Shown: positions 12,800 through 24,144, counted from the first letter of the stretch. The stretch: 64,000 nucleotides of DNA from Acanthococcus lagerstroemiae (GCA_031841125.1 CM063109.1:2022321-2086320), one strand, 5' to 3'. Made by a program: numbers and translations. The notes: generated by a model not told the origin, from the sequence alone.

Positions 12800-13017
12800 C
12801 TTCTTTTCCTAATTTGCCCTCAACCCGAGCCCTGGAATCCGCCCTTTCGAACATTACTTCAGAGACGTCGGGAAGGCTGTTAGGGCTGCCTTAGCCCTCT
12901 TTCCTACTGGCCGAAGAACCGGCCTAGGTCGAAATCTGGCAAGCTGCTACGTGGGCTCGAACCCAGGATCTCCGGAATTCGAGACCAACGCGCAATCCAC
13001 TCGGCCAACCAGATCTC
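12800..13017 (-). repeat. tRNA-derived SINE, copy 1
   Basis: Read on the minus strand, the element starts with a tRNA-like head. The A box TTGGCCGAGTGG lies at 12998-13009 and the B box GGTTCGAGCCC at 12953-12963. A GC-rich body follows, ending with CCAGGGCTCGGGTTGAGG and a short A/G-rich tail. It is flanked by a 14-bp target duplication with one mismatch (12786-12799 and 13018-13031). The head looks like a Ser- or Leu-type tRNA by its D-arm, but anticodon-stem decay prevents a firm assignment. A second copy lies at 23500-23716. The element is non-coding and would rely on LINE machinery. Confidence 0.82.
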
Positions 13018-13031
13018 GGGTTCGAATGTAT

Positions 13032-15853
13032 ATTCAGAAAGAAATAATGTCGAAGTGGGCAGTGTACTAATCTATGAGACTAGTGAACATTCTTCTCCTT
13101 GTACCTCGAGCCAGTCAGTCCCAAAAACAGTACGTTCTAATGTGTTTGCTCAGAAATTTGTGTCTATCGAGTATCGAAATCAAAATTTTTTTAAACTGCC
13201 TATGAGTCAAAATATTCTTCTTCGCCTACAAAATATTATTCGGGTGTGAGTTTCCACATGTTGATTGATTTTTTGACCAAAGTAATCGTAAAGACAGGGA
13301 TTTTCAAAACGTTATCGTAACCACCAGTAAAGTTACAGGTCGGTCACTTGGTCAATTTTCTCGACCTACATTGTCATATACAGTACCAAAAGACTCGAAA
13401 TTTCGAGTAATCAGTTTTTCGCGAGTGATAATTTCGAGTAAAAAACCAAATTGATGAAACCTAAACATCGTACTTTTTTGCCTACAGGGGTACATCCTGT
13501 TTGCATATAACAGGGGAAATTGACGTTGGATCCCTCCTTCTACTTTTTCCATCCTCCCCTTCATTCTGTATCGAATTTGAACAGAAAATTTAAGAAAGAG
13601 CAAACACCTTTCGTACAATTTACATTTGAGAACACAAAAGACTCGTCGAAATTTAAAATTTAGATTTTCTGATGATTTTCAGCGAAATACAAAATGCGCA
13701 GGACGCTGGAGAATACAACATGCTAATGATAATGTAACAATAAATGTTAATACAATTGATATAAAGGAAGACGCTAGGAAAAGTAGACTAGGCCTGCAAA
13801 ACGAGTGTAAGTGGGCCGGCAGTAACACAAAGAGCGCTCGAACATTTCATCATTTTGCAAAATACGAGTAAAATATTTAAATTTGGCGTAAAATAGAAAA
13901 TCGTGTTATGTTAGTGTGTAAATGAAATGCAAAAATCAAGTTCCATAACTGCGAAAAGAACAATGTAGTCGAGGAAATTATTTATTAGAAAAGAAAAGTC
14001 ATTGGGTTTAATATTCAAGCTGAGGGAATGCCAAAATGTCATCTCACCGAGCTAGAACTGAGGTTTCGAAAAATTTACGAGAATTTTCGAAAATAGAAAT
14101 AAAATTTTAATCGTAAAGCGACGGTGTAGCATTTTTTATGATCCCCGAATTTCAATCGTTCATCGTCTCACCATTAGAATTTTAATTAAAATTGATAGCT
14201 ATAAGATTAGAACCGCAATAATAAATAAATTTCAAAAAAAAAAAGAAAAAAAGTAATCAATCGTTTTAAAATAGGGTCAAGCTAAAACGTTAGTTTTTTT
14301 TTCTGACCAAAGGGCAATACAGCGGTACGTTTAATACCCAGATAATAATTTTTTTTTTTTTTTTTGCTACGAATGAACACCACTTTACAAATCGTATCGT
14401 GTTTTGAACAGCTGCAAGGCAACCAATTATACAGAGTAAAGTTTGAATAATAACTCCCGGGCAGTCATTATTTTCGAACTGGGAACCTTACTACAGCCTT
14501 TAACAGGCTCTTTATAGTCTTTTGAAATACTATACACAAGATCACTGTATTTCATGGGTAGGAAAGTCATTCTAATGATTTGTTAGATACAGTTACTTGA
14601 GATGACTTTTCGATGGCTGCTGCGAAGTAATAATTAATTTCGCGGCGGATACGAAGAAGTAGGTACACAATACCATGGCGGTTCGGAAAATGTATGAGGA
14701 TCAAGTCGATAGGGATTTCCTCACGTTCGTACCTCTTAAATATTTGCTCGCTATAGCCTTGTCGAGAATGTTTCAATTTGAATTAAATATAACTCGACAT
14801 TAGGTACGAAGTTACGAGAATTTCATAACGGGCTCTCGTAAAAGATATTTTCCGCAGAAAAGTACTAGCGGGACTACGGTATATCACGTACAGGGCACAC
14901 ATAATTGGCACCAGTGATGAATGGCTATTCGAGAGAAGTACCCACGTACATATTATAGGTACTTTCTCGTGTATTTCATAACCTTTTTACAAGAAACGAT
15001 TCAATCAAGTTATTGAGGACCAAAGAACAAACACACTTCGAAACAGTGGCTGAAAACGATTTTTCAGCACCTACCGGCTGCGACTTTCAATGAGTTCGTA
15101 CTTTGACAGATACCTGCTACCCTCCCCGTAAGTGCGACCTAATGATACGTTCCTACTTTGTTACATCTATATCAAATAGTGAACAAGTGTTGAAATGGCA
15201 TGGCGTTCGTTCAATAACATACGAGTAAATTCACCGCACAATTAACGGTAATATGTAGATACACAATACGTAATTATGATTCGTTAGCTACAATAAATTC
15301 TTTCAGCAAGTACGCCGAAAATCGTTTTTCGAGGTGTACTTAATTTGATACAATAAACGAGCGCTTCGAAGTAGCTATACGTTCTAGCGAGTAGCAGGAA
15401 CAATCCTAAAATTCCCTCTGAATTATATCACTTTTAGACCTCTGTCTATTTCACTTGTTTTAAATTTTTTAAATGTTACGAAAAATGAAAATTTGTGAAA
15501 TTCTTCTGTGCAAGGCTGTTAAGTACGTGCGCTGCTGTTAACGATGTAACGTCATCTTCTTAACAACGGAGGATAGCGATGCATTCTGCGCGATCTATCT
15601 CAAGATTGTTAAGTCCGACTTACGATCAGCAAAAAACATTCGTAAAATTAATGTACAATTTTCAACGTGTACGCAATAAAAGAACATACGTATTTCGTGT
15701 TCCCATCATTGTTTGCCCGCTAGAAAGCGTCTTTACTCAGTTCAAAGCGTACTGACAGTTGTTTTGGCCCTCCCTATGTAGATGTGAGAAAACTATCAAG
15801 GGCAATTTTGAAAACTAAAAAGCAAAAGAACCCTTTAACTCGACTGAGACAAA

Positions 15854-15897
<44 letters not shown>

Positions 15898-17592
15898 GCT
15901 ATTAAGGCGACGACGTCATCCGCAAACGGTAAGTTGTTCAGCCAGACTTCCTCTATTTTCAACCACCTCTCCTCCTAGTTTACATTATGGAAGATTTCTT
16001 TCAGTAGACAGTTGAGCAGATTTTTACATGGAGAGTCTTCCTGTTTTATACTTTTTTGATTTCGGATTATTGTCCCATTTTAACCAGACGTACCCACCCC
16101 TTTGAATTTACATTTCTTCTATTATTCTTATCAACCTCCTTGGAACACTTTGTTTCCAGGAAGCTTCCCACAGTGCTGGGCACGAGGTCGAATCAGAAGC
16201 CTTTCGAAAGTCAAATAGCAGTATATTCAGGTTTTGATTAAATTCAGGCGCTACGTTTATCATTTTTAGGTTTATTTATCAAACGTGCAAAAATTTATTC
16301 CGTGCCGCGATAATTTAATTATGCCGTGAATTTATTATGTGATTTTCTGATAATGATGGGATTTTATAAAATTTATGCGCAAAATATTCTTCAAGCGTGC
16401 TGAAAATTTCTTCCCGTGAATAAGTCTTTTTCTGATGGTCGATTAAATGGCACCCAAATAATAATAAGCAGGAATGAAAGATGAAAAAAAAATCAGTATA
16501 TTTTTCACAAGTACGGCGGAACTGTCCGCCTGAAAGCCGAATGCTGTCAGTGAGGGAGCTGCTGGAATACTGGAATTAGGGTTATCTTATTGCCGAATAA
16601 TTTAATTCGAATATCTTTATTTGGTATATGGAAAATATACACTGAAGTGGCTGGAGTCTGAACGCGAAACAAGTAAACTGCTGCAAAAACGAGATCAAAA
16701 TTATTTGCTCCCATAAGAAATATACAGACGTATTCGACACGTTTAAAAGGAATTCTTGAAAATTGATGGAGAGTGAAAGTTAGTTGAAACTGATTCTTCG
16801 CGCCTCCAGCTACAAATTAAAATGATTTTCAAAACGAAATGGCAACTTGAACACTTGTATAGGCAGTAAGACTGATATTTTCTCCCCAAGCAAAAAAGGA
16901 AACGGACTATCGATATTTGTTCCATTTTCAATTACAATGTGTCTACAAGAATGGAAGAATATAAATTCCAGACTTTTTCCAGATACTTCTGCAATGACCC
17001 CCTCCTCTTAGAATGTAAATATTGCGCGTAATATTACCTTTCCATCTCGCCAATGCTACAAAATCTTCGTGTTTAGTGTTTCACAAGCACTTTTTGTACA
17101 GTCCTGTTATTTCTCTAAGAATCTACGATTAGCTTTTTCCTCTTTCCTTTTTTTCTTTTTCCTCTCCATAATTTTAAATTAAAATTTCCAAACAAACCAG
17201 AGTGCGCTGCAATCGCTCCAAAATAGTTCACAGTTTCTCCAATAGGAAAAAAGGAATTTCAATTTTTTATTTATTATTATTTTTTTTTTTGGTGCACGTT
17301 TCAAAGTAATCGCCAGCATTTCATCTACTCCCGATGAAGGCTTTGAGAGTAACATCTCGTTTGCTCAGCTGGGAATAAACCAGAAGGAGTTATAAACAAC
17401 GATGCAACATGCGTAATGTCATTTCATACCTAAGTAATTGGCCATCGTTATTCCATTGCCCTCTAGTTCACTTGTTTCGCCGTCTGTGTTCACCGATTTA
17501 ATTTTCCACTAGTAAAAAAAGATGGTATCCATCTCCACTTCAAAATCTCCTTGAAGTTTTTAATCCAAAACTGATATAAGTAGCTGAACCAT
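13032..17592. other. Long stretch with no recognised gene
   Basis: About 4.5 kb, AT-rich. It includes A- and T-runs (14230-14252, 14349-14365, 17279-17290), the CT microsatellite at 15857-15895 and a small hairpin, GAGAAGTACC with GGTACTTTCTC, near 14933-14969. At 16937 it has a lone GTGTCTACAAGAATGGAAG end related to the element starting at 17593. No open frame here resembles a known protein. Confidence 0.45.
15857..15895. repeat. (TC)n microsatellite
   Basis: Uninterrupted dinucleotide run of about 39 bp. Open frames across it on both strands are artefacts of the repeat. Confidence 0.95.
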
Positions 17593-17991
17593 GGTGTCTA
17601 CAAGAATGGAAAAATAAAAATTCCTGACTTTTTCCAAACTTTTTTCCCCTTCTTTAAACCTTTACAGTATAGACAGTATATATTTATGTTTATACTACTA
17701 GACGCTATGGTTAAAATGAACAGAAATTTGAAGTAGATTTTTGGGTGAAAGCATTAGGAAGGTGTTCACAGATATATGTTACAGTCAAAGTAAATAATCG
17801 GTCATTTTACATATTGCCCGGCCAATCTATATAATGTCTAGGAGAAATTGACATTGTGTAGAATCCCTTTGTCAATCTACACAATGACCACAGTCATTTT
17901 ATAGAACATCCAGTAAAAATTGGTCAATGTACACGTAAAAATTGAATGAAATTGAAATCAGAAAACACTGATGTACAAAAGTAAACAAAAA

Positions 17992-18115
17992 ATCAAGTAA
18001 GTCTACTCTCCTGTCCAGCAATGTTCACGACGTTGTACTTCTTCACTAATGAATAATGTGCAGGCTCTTTTTTACAGGTCGCATTTCGCAAATTCTCTTT
18101 GGCTTTCTTAACCTC
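17992..18115 (-). pseudogene. KRBA2-like integrase, N-terminal fragment
   Basis: The minus strand holds a ~42-codon open stretch. It contains EVKKAKENLRNATCKKEP, then a YSLVKKYNVV segment, and ends at a stop near 17992. KRBA2-like integrases have a similar lysine-rich linker followed by a YxxLKKYxV motif upstream of the zinc-binding region. The match is short and from memory, so support is modest; what strengthens it is the host element with Ginger-type ends and the clearer relics at 9.2 and 20.8 kb. Confidence 0.42.
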
Positions 18116-18120
18116 ACATA

Positions 18121-18586
18121 GGGGAGACCTGGGAACAGTGTAACACTCTCCGTCCATTTCGATCTTTGGACTACAAATTAATTTTGGATTCAGACTTTAG
18201 CACCTCACCTGAAAGATACAGCCTTTGGCTACATTTTGGTGTTATTACCGCCTGAAAATATTAAAACCTGAAGAATCTAGAAATTATTTTATCCATGTAC
18301 TTTTTTGTTACACTGTACCCTAGTACCTGGGCACAGTGTAACACTGCCAAAAAGTTGATAGGGTAATCATTTAGCTTGGAAAAATCCAGAATTTTTTAAA
18401 TAATGGACCCAAAAATCTTTTGGTACAACGTATAAACTACAGTTTTATCAAAATTAGCGGATACCGGGCATATCAAAATGTAAACATATCAGACATGGCA
18501 GTACACAGACGTATGGAAAAAAGAAATATCTGCTCTTATACAGACATATGGAAGAAAAAAAATACTGTTACACTATTCCCCATCAC
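18121..18586. mobile_element. Nested TIR element with GTGTAACA repeats
   Basis: The left end is GGGGAGACCTGGGAACAGTG followed by TAACA; the right end read inward is GTGATGGGGAATAGTGTAAC. A TA dinucleotide sits outside each end (18119-18120 and 18587-18588). The word CAGTGTAACAC or its inverse occurs four times (about 18136, 18307, 18334, 18565), the middle two forming a back-to-back pair. The ends are only partly alike. Its position inside the Ginger-like copy implies later insertion. No coding sequence seen. Confidence 0.4.
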
Positions 18587-18967
18587 TAGGGCTGCCAATT
18601 TCATGTAAAAACATATTTTCTTGTATGGAACCTGATTCTGTATGAAATAACTTGCACTGATTCATCACAATGACCGTTAGGTCTCGGGCATTATACAGAA
18701 TATCCAAAAAAAGGTGGGCATTATGCAGAATGACCGGGCAGTATGTAAAATGTCGCAATTATCTACTTTGACCATAACATATACATATAAATAAACAAAG
18801 CGATGAACTAAGTTATGAATTATATTTCTCCAAGTGTACGAGATGAAAAATTCCAAACTTCTTAAAAATATTGTTGAATTTCCTGACTATTTACAAACTT
18901 CCTGACCTACTTTCCAAATTCCTGACTTTTTCCAAACTTTCCAAATTTTCCAAACCTGTAGACACCT

Positions 18968-19098
18968 TGTGAACAGCCATAGGCGAAATTTATTACCAAC
19001 AGAAACTGGAAAAGGCTTTCATAGTTGTACAGGTGTATTCCTTTTTTGGTGCTTTTTAATCACTAAACTCCCCAAGGGATCTCTAATATGTAATAATA

Positions 19099-19131
<33 letters not shown>

Positions 19132-20323
19132 GAGTTTTTACTTTCACTCAAATTATAATTACGTTATTATTACTTGGAGTTTTTAATATACTCGAAGATA
19201 ATTCCACAACAATGTCCTATGAAAATTTTTCTTTCAAATGTAACGCGCGAAAAACGGGAATGAATGAATGAATGAATGAGTGAATGAAAGAGAAGAAGGA
19301 ATGGAAGTTCGTTTTTCGGAAAATTGTTATCACAGCGATGAGTCCATTCCGTTAAGCAACGAGTACTCTACTCACTCGATGCTTGTGAAATTTCGCCGAG
19401 CGGAAAACAACGCAGCAACTCTGGTTCTCATTCTCATCGAAGTTCAAACTTACTCGACTTTTGGTCGTTCCACCTTGAACGTTTTTATTGCGCGAACTTC
19501 TAATTTAAATAATAGGAAATTTAAAACTCGCCGAACTTCGCTTACTACATTTCGAATAATGAAATTGGTTTCGCATCTTGAGTTGTTTTTGCTGGCTACG
19601 AGTTAACGAATATTTATTTCTAAAATAATACGTGTAAACGAGTAAACAAATAAAAAAAAATCGCGAGCGAGCTGTCCAAAGACACGAGATCAGCTAAGTT
19701 TAATTTTTCAATCTTACTGCCAGTCATTACTCTTCGTACCGTTTTTTGTTCCTTTTTTTCTAGCGTGAAATACGAGAAAAGTTATTGTGCCAGATAAGTA
19801 ATAAAGCGTCATTTCTGTGAAGTTAAGAAGGCGTTCGCAAAGAAAATGAGTTCGTGTTTCGCACTTTATTAAATTTTTCTTAGACGCGTGCGAATAAGTA
19901 AATATGTATGTACAGAGAACACGAACAGCTATACTCCGAAAGGTCAACACAAAGCGGGGCGATGGATCGTGTATGTACATAGGGTCAAATGAAATTAACG
20001 ATTTTCTTTTTCAACAGCTAGATGAGAGCATATGTAGTATGCAAGTTTGTCAGCTAAAGAAGTAGAATTTGTGCTGTGTATTGCTCTTGCACCTGTTCCC
20101 TCGTATGTACTGGTATGACTGGTTGGAGAATAAAGTTACACGCTTCATCGTAAAACTTTAAAACTTGGTGCATACTATGTCGCTTTCGAAAGGCGTAACG
20201 ACTAAATTCAGAATTGGGGTTCCCTTTTCCGGTCCGTGTGGAACCAAAGTTGGCGAAAACGTGAATCAATGTGTCAATATTAGAGTTTATGCTACAGTTC
20301 GCATCTTTATATACACGTACATA
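18968..20323. other. No gene seen; two microsatellites
   Basis: Contains an (ATA)n run at 19091-19131 and a (GAAT)n run at 19259-19287. Open frames spanning them are low-complexity artefacts or unrecognised. A region near 19310-19610 has an open frame of about 100 codons with no motif I recognise. Confidence 0.45.
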
Positions 20324-21864
20324 TGTTACCAGAAATGTCGAAAATGACGGAAAATTTAAGAATGCCTAGGCAATAACATCATTGACGCTGGATTTTAAGA
20401 TAGAGCGAGAGTAACTAAGAAATAACATAGACTCCGTAACAATTCAGAAAATCTTGAAATTGACTAGGCCCATTCATTAATTCCTAATCAAGAGCAGGCA
20501 GTGTCTCGTATACCTCGGCGTACTAGTTCTTTGCGTATATACCCGTAGTTTCGTCTTATCACATCTTCTGGGCACATTTGAACATACAAACGTGGATTAA
20601 CTGCATTTTGCAATGACTACAGGTATACCTACCGCACCAAATTAATACTTTCGTTATAACATTCGTGTAAGCTACATACCGTACTCGTACACATTATCGT
20701 ATTCAAGTATCCAAGATCTAACAGTAATTAATTTATTCTAAAGTTTAAAAATATGGCAGATGTTTCCAATATGCGTAAAAAATTTGATGACATACTGGAA
20801 GGTTTATTAAAATATAAGCGACTCGATAACAATGGAGAAAAGAAAATGTCAAAGAATATAGAACGGTACGTAATAGATACGATATTTTAACTGTTGATGG
20901 TAGAGAGAGAAGTTCATAATACCAATGGAAGGTGGAGCTGAAAATGTTTTATATTACGTGACAAATGAAGACATGTTCGACACGTACTTTAAGCAGCTCA
21001 CTCATCGATTGGACACGGAGGAGGAGACAGAATACTGAAGGAATTGAAAAGGAAGAACTGCAACGTTACGAAGGAGATAGTCATGGCATATGTTCAACTC
21101 TACATCAACTGTCAGAAGAAATCGTCTAATAATAAGAAGGGGATAGTGACAAACCCTATTATGCACTCTGCTTTTAATTCTCGCGCGCAATTGGACCTTA
21201 TTGATACGCAGAGTCAATCGTACATGGATTATCGCTTTATTATAATATACCAGGATCATTTAACAAAATTTGTTCTGCTCAATCCTCTGAAAACGAAGCG
21301 AGCAGAAGAAGTCGCCAGCAATCTCTTACAAATATATTTGACCTTCGGTGTCCCAGCAGCACTCTATTCGGACAGCGAGAGAGAGTTTGTAAATGCAGTC
21401 ATCGATGATTATCATTTATCATTGTATTAATCAAGTCAAAATCCAAACGAAATTCTGTAGATACGCCATTTTTTTACAAGATTTTCGAGTACTCACTCCT
21501 CCCTCCACTCAAGAAAACCTCCTTTTCACCCTGACCAGAAATGAAAGATTGTTATTCTTACTAACGTAATACAAGCATACATATGAGAGCATAAACTATA
21601 TATATATTTTTTTTTTTTTTCATTTTTCACTGCTGAATCATTCTTTGTGCTTAATATTGATAGTGCCTACTACCACTCCGACACTCACAAGACAGCCTAG
21701 GCCAGCTTTACAATCTTATAAATTACCGAACATAACATTGCCTAGTACAATTAGGAATACACGTTACGTCCTAGTCATTATGGTCATAACCTGGTCATTT
21801 TGGGAACTCTAGCGATGGACTAGGCGTTTTCGTAATTTCCGAATTATCAACATTTCCGGTAACA
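20324..21864. mobile_element. Ginger-like DNA transposon relic, copy 3
   Basis: The left end TGTTACCAGAAATGTCGAAA is mirrored by the inverted right end TGTTACCGGAAATGTTGATA. Both are followed by subterminal CCTAGGC/CTAGTC words, which also occur in copy 1. The flanks read ..TACATA and TACATTA.., so a short duplication is suggested but not clean. The interior carries the best-preserved KRBA2-like integrase piece in the window (20753-21430) on the plus strand. At 1541 bp it is the longest of the three, but still shorter than a complete coding element would need. Confidence 0.66.
20753..21430 (+). pseudogene. KRBA2-like integrase/transposase, N-terminal and core fragment
   Basis: An ATG at 20753 opens a ~45-codon frame (KFDDILEGLLKYKRLDNNG region), stopped near 20890. 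The text continues in shifted frames through FIIPMEGGAENVLYYVTN to a zinc-binding-type stretch with IGHGGRDRM-like reading near 21010-21040, and ELKRKN..YINCQKK. The last open frame (21044-21430) has FNSRAQLDLIDTQS, containing the first catalytic Asp, then YQDHLTKFVLL and LYSDSEREF with the second Asp. The third catalytic residue and the C-terminus are missing, and at least two frameshifts or stops precede the core. The phrase order matches KRBA2-like integrases, which belong to the gypsy/Ginger integrase group. Clearly non-functional. Confidence 0.74.
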
Positions 21865-21881
21865 TACATTATAATACATAT

Positions 21882-22529
21882 TGTTACGCACGCGTAGCTT
21901 GCGAACCTCTAATTTCAGATAGAAACCCGGCTTGTCGCACTACCATCATCGCTGGCAACTATAGTCACACCGAGGGTTGTCTTTTACACCCTTCTGATTA
22001 CATCACGACTGGGGGAAGCGGTCACAGTTATAAACTCGAACGGATGACCGTTCGAGAGTCACTTCTTATCGCGTCGAGGCTCCGAGATATAGTCTGCTTT
22101 GGTATACTCCGCTGCGTGCTGCATTCAGGTGTCTGGGGCACCGTTGCGGATATTCAAACCGAAAATCTTCGATACTCTCCCGTCGTAGCATCCAGATGTC
22201 TGGTGTTCCGGGACAGAACCGTCGCAACGCCTACGACCTTTGACTTAGCAAGGGTGAACTACGCCTCATCGTAAAGCCGTCCCCGCCCCTGTTATTCGTT
22301 TGTACGTACTACGTTAGGTGAAAGCCTAAATACCGTTGTTTGTGGTACATACTAAGTTAAGTGAAAGTCCTAATATATTTTACGACTCCAACCCTTCCGT
22401 TATCCTTCCGCCAGCGCTGATGAACCTCGCACCTCGACTTCAATGTCTTACAACCTCCGCTGGAGGAAATCAGATGTAACATCAGGAAGCTTGCCTAACG
22501 CAACTATTGCAACTTCCTCCGGTGTAACA
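21882..22529. mobile_element. Probable solo LTR
   Basis: A 648-bp unit starting TGTTACGCACGCGTAGCTTG and ending TCCTCCGGTGTAACA, so it has TG..CA ends. It is flanked by the 4-bp direct repeat ATAT (21878-21881 and 22530-22533). It is GC-richer than the surroundings, has a TATAAA-like box near 22032 and an internal partial duplication (AGGTGTCTGGGGCACCG and AGATGTCTGGTGTTCCG). No PBS, PPT or pol sequence is attached, as expected for a solo LTR left by recombination. The short terminal match alone would also fit a DNA element, so this is a probable call. It lies 17 bp beyond the Ginger-like copy 3. Confidence 0.58.
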
Positions 22530-22533
22530 ATAT

Positions 22534-23491
22534 ATATGCGCGTACGTCGTAACATGTGAATCTTTTAAAGTAAAATTGAAACTTTTCGGATTTTCCATAA
22601 AACTCTATCCAACGATACCAATATCTCAATAACGATTAAAAAAGAACGTAGTTATTATGAAGTTGCCATTAGGTATCGACATGTGAATTGTTATTGTGTT
22701 TATTATTTTCATAAAACAGGCGAACTTTTCGCGTTCTTACGTGTAAAATTTACATAATTGACATATTTATCAAACACTGCGAGGGTTTCTTAATCACTAA
22801 ATTGACCTGTATAATTATTTCCCCAAGCTCAAAATTTTGGCAAGAAAAGGAGGAGGTAAGACGGCAAAATTTTTATACAATATGTGTTATACCTACATAT
22901 TATATCAACTATCAAGTTTCTAAGACAGTTGCTACATTCGTTTTCAATATTTTTCCATCCCAATTTTAAAAATGTACCACCAAGGAGCGAAAGAGTGACT
23001 TGTTCATAAGTTTTACGAATTAAGTATATATAGTAATATAAAAATCAAATACTAGGCTTCCGAGGTTACTAAACTCATTTCTGATATTTCGTCCCTTTAG
23101 ATGAAAACTGGTACAAGAGTAAAATCAACATTATCGTGTTTCTCGTGAAAATGAATTTGTTACTTCATTCAAAAAGTCAATAAAATATAATAAATTTACG
23201 AATTATGGACTAAGTGTGCATTTACCTTTCAGTACAAACATGAGAACGACACATCGTACACTTGTTTCGAAGTTCACAAAAGTAAGCCGACTTATAATGG
23301 TAACCTCGGCCACTCGAAACGTAGAAAGATCATGACAACACTGAAGAAAAGTGACATACCTGAAAAAATAATAGAAGAATGATGCATTAGAAATAATAAT
23401 AAAATGAAAATAACACGTTGGGAACAGGAAAATTGTACGTTTGTAATATTTCCACTCATTTTCTTAATTTATAGCTGATGTATAACTGAGA
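22534..23491. other. No gene seen
   Basis: AT-rich with no recognised exon or repeat. Confidence 0.4.
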
Positions 23492-23499
23492 TATAGTTG

Positions 23500-23716
23500 G
23501 GGGTCTCGATGACCGAGTGAATAGCACGCTGATGGTCTCAGAATCCGGAGGTTCCGTGTTCGAGCCCACGTGGCAACTTGCTACATTTCGACCTAGGCCG
23601 GGTTTTCGGCAAGACAAGAAGAGGGCTAAGACAGCCCTAACAGCCTCCCCGACATTTTTGAAGAAAGGCTCGAAAGGGCCGATTCCAGGGCTCGGGTTGA
23701 GGAATTGAGTTGTACA
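23500..23716 (+). repeat. tRNA-derived SINE, copy 2
   Basis: Same family as 12800-13017 but in plus orientation. A degenerate A box ATGACCGAGTGA lies at 23509-23520 and a B box GTGTTCGAGCCC near 23556-23567. The shared body runs through ACATTTCGACCTAGGCCGG and AGGGCTAAGACAGCCCTAAC to the end GGGCTCGGGTTGAGG. A weak 8-bp flank match (TATAGTTG at 23492-23499, TGTAGTTG at 23717-23724) may be the target duplication. Open frames across it on both strands are not genes. Confidence 0.74.
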
Positions 23717-23878
23717 TGTAGTTGATGAGAGAATGGCGCACAAATACGGAGAACAGTAATGTGAAATACCAGACATTCGACTTATTATGGGTCCTAACTA
23801 ATCCCGAGACCAAAGTGAGTAAAATTCGAGACAAAAATGTGTGAAAAAGAAAAAGAAAAAAAAGTAGTACTTTATGCT

Positions 23879-24130
23879 GGGGTGAGTGAAGAGAGGCAGC
23901 GCGTCCGGCCGTGGGGGACCTGAAAATTCCAGGCGAGCGCTCAGGAAGTGCTGACCTCAGTCAGTAAGGAACCCCATGGTGGCCCTGGTAGGACGCGCGC
24001 ACCGTTCCGGCACGTAGAAATGGGAGCTCGGGCCTGGCCCCAAGGCGTCCCTTCGGTCACAGACGCGATACTTGAAAGGGTAGTTCCTGTGGCCGGGGGT
24101 GCGGTGTGATAGGGGCCACTTTGACATGCA
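23879..24130 (-). repeat. GC-rich SINE-like retroposon, copy 2
   Basis: A 252-bp GC-rich unit flanked by a perfect 14-bp duplication TAGTACTTTATGCT (23865-23878 and 24131-24144). The minus strand shares CAAAGTGGCCCCTAT.ACACCGCAC and CTACCCTTTC.AGTATCGC with copy 1 at 10736-10919. The perfect duplication shows a fairly recent insertion. An A/G-rich tract (23842-23863) sits immediately outside the left duplication. The source RNA is not recognised. Confidence 0.62.
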
Positions 24131-24144
24131 TAGTACTTTATGCT

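Larger units (their letters stand above)
17777..18779. mobile_element. Ginger-like DNA transposon relic, copy 2
   Basis: The ends are TGTTACAGTCAAAGTAAATA on the left and, inverted, TGTTATGGTCAAAGTAGATA on the right, with similarity continuing for about 60 bp (CATTTTACAT, TGCCCGG, ATAATG). The element is flanked by TATA on both sides (17773-17776 and 18780-18783). Near both ends GGGCATTATxCAGAATGACC-type units of about 25-28 bp recur, likely transposase-binding repeats. A short KRBA2-like fragment lies inside on the minus strand (17992-18115), and a further TIR element (18121-18586) is inserted just beyond it. Confidence 0.66.
17593..18967. mobile_element. Outer TIR element, interrupted by nested insertions
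   Basis: The left end is GGTGTCTACAAGAATGGAAA; the right end read inward is GGTGTCTACAGGTTTGGAAA. Both ends contain the phrase TTCCTGACTTTTTCCAAAC. A third, unpaired end of the same type is at 16937. Elements with GGTGTCTACA ends and CCTGACTTTTTCC phrases resemble hAT-type repeats, but the flanks here show no clean 8-bp duplication, so superfamily and pairing remain tentative. The Ginger-like element 17777-18779 makes up most of the interior. Confidence 0.4.

Noticed and set aside
12950..13017. A functional tRNA gene
   Set aside because: A and B boxes are present but the acceptor and anticodon stems do not pair well, and the unit continues into a shared SINE body with target duplications.
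20324..21864. A host KRBA2 gene
   Set aside because: The frame is broken, the third catalytic residue is missing, and the fragment sits between paired TGTTACC inverted ends, so a transposon relic is the simpler reading.
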